A DNA stretch of 35,681 nt from Saprospiraceae bacterium (GTDB lineage Bacteria; Bacteroidota; Bacteroidia; Chitinophagales; Saprospiraceae). This document shows, piece after piece, positions 16,812-25,066 of the stretch. Position 1 is the first letter of the stretch, and each line of letters opens with the position of its first letter. The DNA is taken from assembly GCA_024103195.1 (NCBI GenBank), contig JAGFIW010000140.1, positions 1 to 35,681 of the forward strand. Reading direction: 5' to 3'. A model generated the notes under the pieces. The model worked only from the letters and a program-made list of their open reading frames with translations, ran no database searches and was not told the DNA's origin. The translations under genes and the position numbers were made by a program.

Positions 16812-19448
16812 ATGGATATACAATCCACCATACCGGACACTTCAGGAGGTAGCGAACGCTACAAATTCCTGGCCATCCGCACCTATGCCGACACGGAATG
16901 GCTGGCCGACAACCGCAAGCGGTACCGGCAAGTCTATGACCAGTATGAACTCACCTACATCTATGTCGAGCTGAGTTTCATCAACAAAGCTTTCGATCGG
17001 GAAGACTGGTCGGCCAAAGTGGAATTGAAATGCTTCAAAGCCCACCAGAAAAACCGCCCCGTTTGTCATCTGACCCTCGAACGAGACATCCCCAAGACGG
17101 AATCCACCGTTTATCTGCGGGAGGGATGGGGCAACAAAAAGGAAGGCGCTTTCTGGAAACCGGGGACCTACTTCTGGGAAGCCTGGATCGATGGACACAA
17201 GGCCGGCACCCGCTATTTCTATGTCCAGACCACGGGCCAGAAATCGCCCGCCATCCCCGACGACTACATCCAGTTGGCGGGTGTCCGCATGTATGAGGGG
17301 CCCATGGACGACGTTCCCGAACACGAAAGACAATATCTGGAGGAATTCGATAGCAGGGACTCCCGGTTTGTTTACCTCGAGCTGCAACTGGAAAATCAAC
17401 TGCCCGGCACCAATTGGTTTCTCGAGTTGACGGTAAAGTTTTTCAATGAGGGCCGCGAATTGAAGGGAAGAGTGGTCAAGTTTGTCTCTGTGCGGGAAGA
17501 AGACCAATGGCTGACCCTCAGCGTAGGGTGGGGTAGTGACACCCGGGGCACCTGGCGGGAAGGGACCTATACCGCCGAGATCGTCTTTCTCGATCGACTG
17601 ATGGCTACCGTTTATCTGAGATTTGGGCAAGAGTATCTGCCCGGAGCTCCCATGGTACTCTTGCCGGGTCAGGACAGGGCATTCCCCCTCCTGGAGAACA
17701 AGCCCGACACCCGGTCGCTCCAGGAGGTGCTCGATGAGTTGGACCGCATGATTGGTCTGACCTCCGTCAAAAAACAGGTGCGCGATCGAACCGCTTATAT
17801 GGAGTTCCTTCGTCTGCGGCAGCGCCGCGGATTCCTGGAAGATGGTCAAATGCAACTCCATGCCGTCTTCAAAGGCAATCCCGGCACCGGAAAAACAACC
17901 GTTGCCCAGATGATGGGCGCCATCTATTTTCAGCTCGGTCTGTTGTCCAAAGGCCATGTCCATTCCGTGGACCGGGCTGACCTGGTCGGCGAATACATCG
18001 GACAGACAGCGCCCAAGGTGAAGGAGGCGTTGGACAAGGCCCGGGGGGGAGTTCTCTTTATTGATGAAGCTTATGCCCTGGCCCGTGCCAATGACGACAT
18101 CAAGGATTTTGGCAAGGAAGTCCTCGAAATCCTGGTCAAAGAGATGTCCGATGGTCCCGGAGATATTGCCATCATTGCGGCCGGCTACCCCGCTGAAATG
18201 AATCACTTCATCAAGAGCAATCCCGGCTTGAAATCCCGGTTCAAGATGGAAATCATGTTTCCGGATTACACGCCGTCCGAGTTGTCTGCCATCGCTGATG
18301 TGGTATCGGAAAAGCTGGAAATTCGCCTCGATCCCGAAGCCAAAAAGCTGCTTGACCAGATCATCCTGCGTGAATATCGCGACCGCGACCGGACTTTTGG
18401 TAATGCCCGCTTTGTGCACGATCTGGTCGAGCAGGCCAAAGTCCAACTGGGTCTTCGCACCATGCAGACGGAAAATCCGGAATCCCTTTCACCAGAAGAG
18501 ATATCCCTGGTTCGCGTGACGGACATCATCCATTCCGCAGAAAGCGAAGCAGAGATACTGGCCCATTTGCCAGTCGATGAAGAGCTGCTGGCAGAAGCCT
18601 TGCGTGAGCTGGATGCCCTCAACGGCTTGGCCGCCATCAAGGCTGAGATCAGGGAAACCGTATTGCTGGTCCGGTATTATCTCGCCTGTGGCGACCGGCA
18701 ATTGAGGTCCTTCTCCATGCATACGCTGTTTGTGGGCAATCCCGGAACGGGCAAAACCACCGTCGCCCGCATCCTCGCCCGGATATACAAGGCCCTTGGC
18801 CTTCTGGAACGGGGTCATGTCGTGGAAACGGACCGCCAGGGACTGGTAGCTGGGTATGTCGGCCAGACAGCCATAAAAACTGCCGAACGCGTCCAGGAAG
18901 CCATGGGGGGTGTCCTCTTTATTGATGAAGCCTATTCCCTTTCTCAATCGGGCGCCGGAAGCGCCGGGGATTTTGGCGACGAGGCCATCCAGACTTTGCT
19001 CAAACGTATGGAGGACCACAGAGGAAAATTCTTCGTGTTTGCGGCCGGATATCCCGATAACATGGAGAAGTTCCTCAAAGCCAACCCCGGTCTTCGTTCC
19101 CGGTTTGACAAGACCCTGGTGTTTGATGACTACCCACCGGAACAACTCACCGAGATCCTGCTGCAACAGATTCAGGCCGCAGGTATGGATCTGTCGGCCG
19201 ACGCCGCCAGCGAAGCAGCCGACTGGGTCCGGGAACTGCACCAGCAACGCGACCGTTACTTCGGGAACGCCAGGGTCATCCGCCAAATCGGAGAAGCCAT
19301 TCTCCATCATCATCGCACCTTGTTGGCGCGCCGTCATGCCGAAGGCCAAACAACACCGGTAGCTATGATTGAAAAGGATACGATCGCTGCCGTTCGTCAT
19401 GGCTTCCGGTCTGGCGAATGGGTACGTAAGGGAATTGGATTCCGCTAA
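16812..19448 (+). CDS. Tandem CbxX/CfqX-type AAA+ ATPase with duplicated beta-rich N-terminal domain
   Basis: Protein of 878 residues with no signal peptide. Two related beta-rich domains come first (about 15-140 and 155-285). Each has an aromatic-rich centre and ends in a W-x(2)-GTY motif followed by a strand (FWKPGTYFWEAWIDG; TWREGTYTAEIVFLD). Two AAA+ modules of the CbxX/SpoVK/EccA type follow. AAA1 has Walker A GNPGTGKTT at residue 355, GVLFIDEAYAL and NPGLKSRF; AAA2 has Walker A at 642, GVLFIDEAYSL and NPGLRSRF. Both keep the Walker lysine, the DE pair and the arginine finger, so both look active. The family remodels protein complexes, but there are no Rubisco or ESX genes here. The substrate is unknown; the N-terminal pair probably recognises it. 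Confidence 0.92.
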   Translation: MDIQSTIPDTSGGSERYKFLAIRTYADTEWLADNRKRYRQVYDQYELTYIYVELSFINKAFDREDWSAKVELKCFKAHQKNRPVCHLTLERDIPKTESTVYLREGWGNKKEGAFWKPGTYFWEAWIDGHKAGTRYFYVQTTGQKSPAIPDDYIQLAGVRMYEGPMDDVPEHERQYLEEFDSRDSRFVYLELQLENQLPGTNWFLELTVKFFNEGRELKGRVVKFVSVREEDQWLTLSVGWGSDTRGTWREGTYTAEIVFLDRLMATVYLRFGQEYLPGAPMVLLPGQDRAFPLLENKPDTRSLQEVLDELDRMIGLTSVKKQVRDRTAYMEFLRLRQRRGFLEDGQMQLHAVFKGNPGTGKTTVAQMMGAIYFQLGLLSKGHVHSVDRADLVGEYIGQTAPKVKEALDKARGGVLFIDEAYALARANDDIKDFGKEVLEILVKEMSDGPGDIAIIAAGYPAEMNHFIKSNPGLKSRFKMEIMFPDYTPSELSAIADVVSEKLEIRLDPEAKKLLDQIILREYRDRDRTFGNARFVHDLVEQAKVQLGLRTMQTENPESLSPEEISLVRVTDIIHSAESEAEILAHLPVDEELLAEALRELDALNGLAAIKAEIRETVLLVRYYLACGDRQLRSFSMHTLFVGNPGTGKTTVARILARIYKALGLLERGHVVETDRQGLVAGYVGQTAIKTAERVQEAMGGVLFIDEAYSLSQSGAGSAGDFGDEAIQTLLKRMEDHRGKFFVFAAGYPDNMEKFLKANPGLRSRFDKTLVFDDYPPEQLTEILLQQIQAAGMDLSADAASEAADWVRELHQQRDRYFGNARVIRQIGEAILHHHRTLLARRHAEGQTTPVAMIEKDTIAAVRHGFRSGEWVRKGIGFR

Positions 19449-19480
19449 GCCGAACAATGAGGCTCCGGCAAGGCATGGAT

Positions 19481-19509
19481 TTTGCCCTACCGCGGCGTCT
19501 CTATCTTTG
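19481..19509 (+). promoter_or_regulatory. Consensus promoter (TTTG-N17-TATCTTTG) immediately before an ATG
   Basis: TTTG at 19481-19484 and TATCTTTG at 19502-19509 match both boxes of the Bacteroidota housekeeping promoter. The ATG at 19515 is only 6 nt after the -7 box, so transcription should begin at or within a few bases of the start codon, giving a leaderless or near-leaderless mRNA. It also separates this gene from the AAA+ gene 66 bp upstream. Confidence 0.7.
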
Positions 19510-19514
19510 CATCC

Positions 19515-20732
19515 ATGACCCCAAAGACCCGTATTGCCCTTATTAGAGAAGGGAAAATCCCCCCCGACAGGCGTGTGGCCTTCGATCCCTTCCAATGCCG
19601 GGAGATGATGAGCCACTACCCGGTGGACATCGTGGTCGAACCTTCCCCTATCCGGTGCTACACCGACCAGGAGTATATTGACGCCGGCATTCGGGTGGAC
19701 TTGGGCATCCAGGATTGCGGGATTTACTTCGGGATCAAGGAAGTTCCTCTGGATGCCCTGATCCCTGACAAGACCTATTTTTTCTTTTCCCATACCATCA
19801 AAAAGCAACCCTATAACCGGCAGTTGCTTCAGACCATCCTGGACCGCGGCATCCGGTTGGTGGATTACGAAGTGCTGACAGACGATCGCGACCAGCGAGT
19901 GGCCGCCTTCGGTTATTATGCCGGCGTCGTGGGCGCTCATAATTCCCTTTACGCCTACGGCAAGCGAACAGGGCTGTTCCGGTTGCCGCGAATGAAGTAT
20001 CTGCGGGATTATGCAGAGGCGATAGATACCTACCACAGTATGGACCTGCCACCGTGCCGTATCGTGGTGGCCGGTGGCGGAAGAGTGAGCAAGGGAGTGG
20101 TCAGAGTATTGGAGGATATGGGTTGTGTCCGCATGGCACCCGACCAATTCCTGGCCAACAAAGAGTTTTCCTACCCGGTGTTTACGGTCCTGTTACCATC
20201 GGAATACGTTCGTCGAAAAGACGGAAGGCCTTATCGCAAGGAAGAATTCTATACACGACCGGAGGACTTCGAATCCGCCTTTGCCCCCTATGCCGCCCGC
20301 GCCGATATATTCTTGAATGCCATCCTGTGGAAGAAGGGGGCACCGGCGTTCTTCACAACCGCGGAAATGGCAGGTCCGGATTTTCGCATCCAAGTCATCG
20401 GTGACATCACCTGTGACATTGCCCCGGATACGAGCGTCCCTTCGACCATCAGGGCCAGCACCATCGATGATCCTGTATTCGGTTATGATCCCGTCAGACA
20501 GAGGGAAGTAGCCCCATATCTTCAGGATGCCGTGGATATGATGACCATTGACAACCTGCCCTCCGAACTTCCGAGAGATGCCGCTTCTGCCTTCGGCGCC
20601 CAATTGCTGGAATCCGTCATACCCGAACTTTTTCTACCGGAAAGCCGGATGTTGGAGCGGGCGACCATCACGCTGGATGGACAATTGACACCCCGTTTTG
20701 CCTACCTCCGGGATTATGTGGATGGGTATTAA
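19515..20732 (+). CDS. Saccharopine dehydrogenase-like / alanine dehydrogenase-fold NAD(P) oxidoreductase
   Basis: Cytoplasmic protein of 405 residues. The N-terminal domain (MTPKTRIALIREGKIPPDRR) has the RExK-PPDRR pattern of the alanine dehydrogenase/PNT and lysine-forming saccharopine dehydrogenase group, and FGIKEVP fits the same family. The nucleotide-binding domain begins near residue 177 with IVVAGGGRVSKGVVRVLEDMG, a GxGxxxxG-like turn. IGDITCDIAPDTSVPSTIRAS matches the substrate-side loop of LYS1-type enzymes. Lysine pathway use is uncertain, because Bacteroidota normally make lysine from diaminopimelate. An ATG-less upstream extension to TTG 19482 would run through the promoter and is rejected. 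Its stop TAA overlaps the purC stop within the palindrome TTAA (20729-20732). Confidence 0.82.
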   Translation: MTPKTRIALIREGKIPPDRRVAFDPFQCREMMSHYPVDIVVEPSPIRCYTDQEYIDAGIRVDLGIQDCGIYFGIKEVPLDALIPDKTYFFFSHTIKKQPYNRQLLQTILDRGIRLVDYEVLTDDRDQRVAAFGYYAGVVGAHNSLYAYGKRTGLFRLPRMKYLRDYAEAIDTYHSMDLPPCRIVVAGGGRVSKGVVRVLEDMGCVRMAPDQFLANKEFSYPVFTVLLPSEYVRRKDGRPYRKEEFYTRPEDFESAFAPYAARADIFLNAILWKKGAPAFFTTAEMAGPDFRIQVIGDITCDIAPDTSVPSTIRASTIDDPVFGYDPVRQREVAPYLQDAVDMMTIDNLPSELPRDAASAFGAQLLESVIPELFLPESRMLERATITLDGQLTPRFAYLRDYVDGY

Positions 20733-21685
20733 ACGTGCAGCAGCCATTGCCGGACGGCTCCTTCCATTCTGGATACCGGATCCGGATCCGGATCCGGCTC
20801 AAATGAAGTCCCGGTGACCTGTTCGTACAGTTGAATATAGCGTTCACTGATGGCGCGCACAACATCGTCTCCCATGACCGGCATGGTTTGATTTTCCAGT
20901 CCCTGGAAACCATGAGCCATCAGCCATTCCCGCACGAATTCCTTGGATAACTGAACCTGAGGCTCCCCTCGGGAGCGCCGTTCTTCAAATCCCTCCAGCA
21001 GAAAATATCGCGAGCTGTCCGGGGTATGGATTTCATCCATGACCAGTAAATCCCCGTGCCAACGTCCGAATTCGTATTTCGTATCCACCAGGATGAGTCC
21101 CCGTGCCCTGGCCATCCGGGTTCCCAGATCAAACAGGGCACGCGTGCGTTGTTCGAGAAGGGCCCACTCGTCCGGGGTGACTATGCCTTGTGACAGAATT
21201 TGCTCGACGCTGATGTCCTCGTCATGCCCGGACGTCGCCTTGGTGGCCGGGGTAATGATCGGTTCCGGAAAGGGATCGTTCTCTTTCATCCCATCCGGCA
21301 AAGAAACACCACATAGCGTCCGATGGCCCTCCCGATAAGTGCGCCAGGCATGCCCGGTCAGGTATTTCCGGATGACCATCTCCAGGGGTATGGGATCACA
21401 GTACTTACCGATCGATACATTCGGATCGGGAGTGGCCTCCAACCAGTTGGGAGCCACTTCGGAACTGGCCCTGAGGAAATAAGCTGACAACTGATTGAGA
21501 ACCTGTCCTTTATAGGGTATGGCCCGCGGCAATATGTGGTCAAAGGCGGAGATGCGATCTGTGGCGACCAGAATGATGCGATCGCCGATCCGGTAAAGAT
21601 CGCGCACCTTGCCGCTGTAAAAGTGTGTTTGCCCCGGAAACGAAAACCGGGTTTCCTGCACAGGCCGGGGGGTGGAGGACATCAT
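20729..21685 (-). CDS. purC: Phosphoribosylaminoimidazole-succinocarboxamide synthase (SAICAR synthetase)
   Basis: Joins CAIR and aspartate in purine synthesis, using ATP. At 318 residues it is the long form (the E. coli form is about 237). Motifs: FYSGKVRDLYRIGDRIILVATDR, split as SGKVRDLY at residues 24-31 and VATDRISAFDHILP; VIRKYLTGHAWRTY; and the Asp-rich LILVDTKYEFG. The C-terminus contains a DPDPDPDP run made by a short hexamer DNA repeat. The start MMSSTP is 12 bp after the upstream unknown gene, and a second ATG one codon later is equally possible. It is the last gene of a minus-strand unit and overlaps the facing dehydrogenase stop by 4 bp. Confidence 0.96.
   Translation of the reverse strand: MMSSTPRPVQETRFSFPGQTHFYSGKVRDLYRIGDRIILVATDRISAFDHILPRAIPYKGQVLNQLSAYFLRASSEVAPNWLEATPDPNVSIGKYCDPIPLEMVIRKYLTGHAWRTYREGHRTLCGVSLPDGMKENDPFPEPIITPATKATSGHDEDISVEQILSQGIVTPDEWALLEQRTRALFDLGTRMARARGLILVDTKYEFGRWHGDLLVMDEIHTPDSSRYFLLEGFEERRSRGEPQVQLSKEFVREWLMAHGFQGLENQTMPVMGDDVVRAISERYIQLYEQVTGTSFEPDPDPDPVSRMEGAVRQWLLHV
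20776..20797. repeat. (CCGGAT)3 hexamer tract inside the 3' end of purC
   Basis: Three perfect CCGGAT units plus CCGG. Read as purC codons it encodes alternating Pro and Asp (DPDPDP) about 20 residues before the stop. As whole codons it could expand or contract without breaking the frame. Confidence 0.85.
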
Positions 21686-21697
21686 GCCGGCATGGGA

Positions 21698-22117
21698 TCA
21701 CAGGTTTCGCAGGCTGTTCCGGTCGCGAAGTATTTCCTTGAGTTCCCGGATAAAGCCATCCGCATCGGGGGAAAGTTTCCGGAGCGTCTCACTCAGATCA
21801 AAGAACGAACCGTTCTCCATGCCCGGAGCCAGTCGCTGGATCTGGTCCTTGAGTTGATGGACGTCTTCTTTCAGCATTTTCTTCAGGGAAGGGATATCAT
21901 GCCAGTCTCCTTCAATGGCGAGGGCTTTTTGACGGGTACCCTCGGCAGGGTCTTCGAGCGGGTCCAATTCAATGATCCCCCGGTCCTTGTCCTCCGAAAA
22001 CGGTCCGGATTGCATTTCAGGCAATTGCCATTGGTCTCCGGCATTGACCAGAAAGATCTCCAACCCCTTCTCCTTCATCCTGTAAATGATGAGGCGAATG
22101 TGTTCCAGCATACTCAT
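21698..22117 (-). CDS. Unknown protein with Nudix-like N-terminal strand pattern
   Basis: Protein of 139 residues, not recognised with confidence. The first 35 residues (IRLIIYRMKEKGLEIFLVN, then GDQWQLPE) look like the opening beta-strands of a Nudix hydrolase. The Nudix box (G-x5-E-x7-REUxEE) is absent, so it is not a normal Nudix enzyme. The middle is acidic (EDKDRGIIELDPLEDPAEG) and the C-terminal half is predicted helical (IPSLKKMLKEDVHQLKDQIQ), possibly a coiled coil. A start at 22111 (MLEH) is equally plausible. It lies 12 bp upstream of purC and 67 bp downstream of the membrane protein gene at 22185-22868, so the three are probably co-transcribed. Confidence 0.75.
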   Translation of the reverse strand: MSMLEHIRLIIYRMKEKGLEIFLVNAGDQWQLPEMQSGPFSEDKDRGIIELDPLEDPAEGTRQKALAIEGDWHDIPSLKKMLKEDVHQLKDQIQRLAPGMENGSFFDLSETLRKLSPDADGFIRELKEILRDRNSLRNL

Positions 22118-22184
22118 GGATAGGCAACAAAATTTCCGGCCCGCAGTTCGCAGGACCAGACAAAGAAACGGAATTCACCGGAAT

Positions 22185-22868
22185 TCATTTTGTAGGACGG
22201 GGCACAGGAAGGTTTTCCTTTAGGGCTATTGTCCAGAAAACACCCAGGCATCGCATCCAAAAACCGTCTTCAGGACCGGATTCTTCCAACCACAAAAAGG
22301 CTTTGGGTTTGAGTCGGCCACTGGCCTCAGGACCGGCCAGCAAGGCCATTCGTCGGGAACCATGCACCAATTCGGCACTACCGTCCTCCAGGAGAATGTA
22401 TGACCAGGTGCCGCTGCCTGCCGGGACCAGGGTCCAGGTCCCTGTTTCGTCGAGGGAGGCAATGTGCCGCTCATCTCCGAACAGATGGATACCTGATTCC
22501 CGGATATGGAAGGTCAAAAGCACGGGGATTCCGGAGATCCTGACGACAAGCAGGTACTGAGGAACCTGTGATTTGTAGTGATAACTGGCCCATGCGACCA
22601 CCGGCTCCTCATATATGGTAAAGAGTGTGCCCATCTTGCGGTCTTTCCATCCCCGGTACTTCTTTGTCCCTAGGGCCAGTTGGCAGAGCAGACCCGATTC
22701 ATCAGAAGCCCATGGCTGGAGGGGGCGGGCATCCACCATCACCTGCAAGGCTCTCCGGTCCGTTTCGATCTGGTTTTTCGATGGATGGCTGTACCTGAAA
22801 TAGAAATGGGTGAAAAGGAAGGCTGATCCCGCCAGGGATGCCATCATGATCATACTGAAAAAAATCAT
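22185..22868 (-). CDS. Unknown membrane-anchored protein
   Basis: Protein of 227 residues, not recognised. One N-terminal membrane helix (about 2-24, MIFFSMIMMASLAGSAFLFTHFY, quoted here only by its ends MIFF and THFY) is followed by a soluble domain with many beta-strand-like segments (QYLLVVRISGIPVLLTFHI; TWSYILLEDGSAELV). There is no Cys at a lipobox position. It is the first gene of the minus-strand group leading to purC. A -7 box (TAACTTTG) lies 69 bp upstream, consistent with it starting a transcript. Coding potential is supported by length and by the amino-acid composition of the frame. Confidence 0.72.
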   Translation of the reverse strand: MIFFSMIMMASLAGSAFLFTHFYFRYSHPSKNQIETDRRALQVMVDARPLQPWASDESGLLCQLALGTKKYRGWKDRKMGTLFTIYEEPVVAWASYHYKSQVPQYLLVVRISGIPVLLTFHIRESGIHLFGDERHIASLDETGTWTLVPAGSGTWSYILLEDGSAELVHGSRRMALLAGPEASGRLKPKAFLWLEESGPEDGFWMRCLGVFWTIALKENLPVPRPTK

Positions 22869-23188
22869 GGGTGATCATCAGGATTCGTGAGCCTTCATGG
22901 ATTTACGCCGAATGACGTGCCCGCCAAGCGGCCCGTCAAAGTTACAAGCTTGAGGTCACCAACTGGAATTCATTCTCCATATCCCACCCGGGGAAGTCAT
23001 TCATGGCGTCTTTCGGGCTGGAGGGAGATTGTCTCTTATTCGGGCCGGCGGCTTGAACCAGGACACGCCAATCCCGACCGGTAATGCCTGGACTTCTTGA
23101 TAGCCGGGCAACCGGGGTGCAATGGAAATGCGGGGGAGATGAGCGTGGGAAAATCCGGGTTTTGGCCCTTTGCCGGTTCTGTGTTTCC
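22869..23188. other. 320-bp intergenic stretch without a convincing gene
   Basis: Lies between the sigma-factor 3' end and the unknown membrane protein start, both on the minus strand. I see no tRNA and no strong terminator hairpin. The only open frame (65 codons, plus strand, from 22887) has no supporting features. The one signal is the minus-strand -7 box at 22937-22944. Confidence 0.6.
22937..22944 (-). promoter_or_regulatory. -7 promoter box for the membrane-protein/purC unit
   Basis: TAACTTTG on the minus strand is an exact TAnnTTTG match. A TTG (22960-22962 on the complement) lies 15 nt upstream, slightly closer than the usual -33 spacing. The leader to the ATG at 22868 would be about 60 nt. 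Confidence 0.5.
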
Positions 23189-24055
23189 TCAGCCCAGGTA
23201 AGACCGCAGTGCGTTCTTGTTGTAGGATTTCCGCAGACGACGGATGGCCCGCTCCTTGATCTGTCGGACTCGTTCCCGGGTTAGGCCGTACTGTTCACCG
23301 ATCTCTTCGAGGGTGAGGGATTTGAATCCGTTCAGTCCGTAATAAGCGGAGATGACTTCTACTTCCCGGGGAGAAAGCAGGGCCAGACCATATTGCACCT
23401 CATCCTTGAGGGATTCCTCCATCAGGAAGTTGTCAGGGCTGGATTCGCCGTCATTGACGAGCACGTCCAGCATGGTGGCATCGCTGTCCTCCCCATTGAT
23501 GGGAGCATCCACAGAAAGATGCCGGTTGGTGCCGCGCAACATGTTGCTGACTTCACGGGGTGTCATGTCGAGGAGTTCGGCCAGTTCCTCATGGGTGGGC
23601 TCCCGTTCGAATTCCTGGACAAAAGAAAGGAACGCTTCGTTGACCTTGTTGTAGGACCCTACCTTGTTGAGGGGCAAGCGGACGATCCGGGCGTATTCGA
23701 CGATGGCCTGGAGGATGGATTGGCGGATCCACCAAACGGCATAGGAGATGAATTTGAAGCCTTTGGTTTCGTCAAAACGCTTGGCGGCTTTCATCAGCCC
23801 GACGTTGCCCTCGTTGATCAGATCACTGAGGGAAAGCCCCTGGTTTTGATATTGCTTGGCTACGGATACGACAAAACGGAGGTTGGCTCTCGTAAGCCGT
23901 TCCAGGGCAGCCTGGTCTCCCATGCGGATTCTGCGGGCTAATTCCGTTTCATCATCCGCGCTCAGCATGGGAATTTTGCCGATGTCGTTGAGGTATTTGT
24001 CCAGCGAAAGGCTTTCCCTGCTGGTGATTTTATTGGTAATCTTCAGCTGCCGCAT
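23189..24055 (-). CDS. rpoD: Primary RNA polymerase sigma factor (RpoD/SigA, Bacteroidota type)
   Basis: Housekeeping sigma factor of 288 residues, the short form normal in Bacteroidota and without region 1.1. Region 1.2 begins [16 protein letters not shown]; region 2 includes [33 protein letters not shown] (quoted by its parts [10 protein letters not shown] and [10 protein letters not shown]) and [17 protein letters not shown]; region 3 follows ([20 protein letters not shown]); region 4 ends with [20 protein letters not shown]. This sigma is known to use the -33 TTTG and -7 TAnnTTTG boxes, several copies of which occur in this window. It has its own transcription unit, with 164 bp to the upstream methyltransferase. 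The upstream region holds no exact -7 match. Confidence 0.96.
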   Translation of the reverse strand: MRQLKITNKITSRESLSLDKYLNDIGKIPMLSADDETELARRIRMGDQAALERLTRANLRFVVSVAKQYQNQGLSLSDLINEGNVGLMKAAKRFDETKGFKFISYAVWWIRQSILQAIVEYARIVRLPLNKVGSYNKVNEAFLSFVQEFEREPTHEELAELLDMTPREVSNMLRGTNRHLSVDAPINGEDSDATMLDVLVNDGESSPDNFLMEESLKDEVQYGLALLSPREVEVISAYYGLNGFKSLTLEEIGEQYGLTRERVRQIKERAIRRLRKSYNKNALRSYLG

Positions 24056-24219
24056 AGGGTCATCTCAGTTTAGGGAATGTTTGTTGATACGTTCCGTACA
24101 GCAAAAAAGTTGCCACAAATGCAGCAACCCCCTTGACTTTAAGACAACTATGCCTTAATGCTCATGGGCTAACCGGGATACAACCAGATCGGCGGGAAAG
24201 TTCCCAGACGCTGAAAAAA

Positions 24220-25029
24220 TCAGCCTTTCCGGCGACAACGGAGACCCAACAGATGAGGAAGAGGATGGGGCCCTGCTTCAAACCGGTATCGGTCTGTTCC
24301 GACAAGGGTCATGTTGGGAAAACAACCGTAGGGCGAATAGTCCCATTCCTCGATTTTTTCCAGGTCCAAACCGGCATCCAGAAGATTTTGGATGATCTCA
24401 CTCACCGGGTGACTCCAAAAGTGGTCTCTCACGGCAATACCGGCATCCGGATCCGCATAAGTGCCGGTGGATTCTTCGGTGATGGGCTTGCTGTGGGGAA
24501 AATAGGGGTAGCCCAATTGGCGGGTCTCGAAGTCGAACAGATAAAGCGTGGGGTGGAATTCCACAAAAACGAACCAACCACCCGGCCGGAGGGCATGGGC
24601 AATGACCTCGGCCCACCCATTCAGATCGGGCAGCCAGCCAATGGTGCCGTAACTGGTGAAAACGCCATCGAAAGTGGCCGGTTGTACCTCATTACGTCCA
24701 TCGTAAATATCACTGCAGATGAACCGGGCCGGGATCCCGGCCTGTTCGGCCAATGACCTGGCCTGACGGATGGCCTCGTCGGAAAGGTCCATTCCGGTCA
24801 CTCTGGCCCCGTGTCGGGCCAGCGACAATGTGTCCTGACCGAAATGGCATTGCAGGTGTAATACATCCTGGCCTTCCAGCGAAGGCAAAAGGGACATTTC
24901 CGGTGCCATCAACGTGTCTTTACCGGCGAGGAAACCCGGAACATCGTAAAAGGAAGAAGTAATATGTACGGCAGTCCGGGCGTTCCACGAACGCCGGTTG
25001 TCTTCCCTGTAAGTACCCCAATCTTCCAT
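24220..25029 (-). CDS. Class I SAM-dependent methyltransferase
   Basis: Cytoplasmic protein of 269 residues from ATG 25029. A start 13 codons upstream (25068) would overlap the divergent gene's start and its promoter box, so it is less likely. SAM-binding motif I is VLHLQCHFGQDTLSLA (56-71), with the acidic ribose ligand at Asp81 in VTGMDLS. Motif post-I and IV-like stretches follow (FDGVFTSYGTIGWL; LRPGGWFVFVEFHPTL). The substrate cannot be told from sequence. It lies upstream of rpoD on the same strand and diverges from the DUF3467 gene with only 37 bp between them. Confidence 0.88.
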   Translation of the reverse strand: MEDWGTYREDNRRSWNARTAVHITSSFYDVPGFLAGKDTLMAPEMSLLPSLEGQDVLHLQCHFGQDTLSLARHGARVTGMDLSDEAIRQARSLAEQAGIPARFICSDIYDGRNEVQPATFDGVFTSYGTIGWLPDLNGWAEVIAHALRPGGWFVFVEFHPTLYLFDFETRQLGYPYFPHSKPITEESTGTYADPDAGIAVRDHFWSHPVSEIIQNLLDAGLDLEKIEEWDYSPYGCFPNMTLVGTDRYRFEAGPHPLPHLLGLRCRRKG

Positions 25030-25037
25030 CAGTCGGC

Positions 25038-25045
25038 TATCTTTG
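25038..25045 (+). promoter_or_regulatory. -7 promoter box of the DUF3467 gene
   Basis: TATCTTTG is an exact TAnnTTTG match, 21 bp before ATG 25067, predicting a leader of about 15 nt. No -33 TTTG was found at 17-23 nt upstream. It lies in the short divergent gap after the methyltransferase start. Confidence 0.55.
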
Positions 25046-25066
25046 ACATCAAAATTACGCATACAC

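Noticed and set aside
16842-18446. 534-codon minus-strand open frame opposite the AAA+ gene
   Set aside because: A shadow of the AAA+ coding frame produced by codon bias; no start context or family resemblance.
16812-19448. Rubisco activase CbbX or ESX component EccA
   Set aside because: The AAA+ type fits, but there are two AAA+ modules, a different N-terminus, and no Rubisco or ESX genes nearby.
18489-20147. 552-codon minus-strand open frame
   Set aside because: It spans the 3' part of the AAA+ gene, a promoter and half of the dehydrogenase gene, all well-supported plus-strand features.
22887-23084. 65-codon plus-strand open frame in the gap before the sigma gene
   Set aside because: Short, rich in Arg, Ser and Pro as expected of noncoding frames, and without promoter or start signals.
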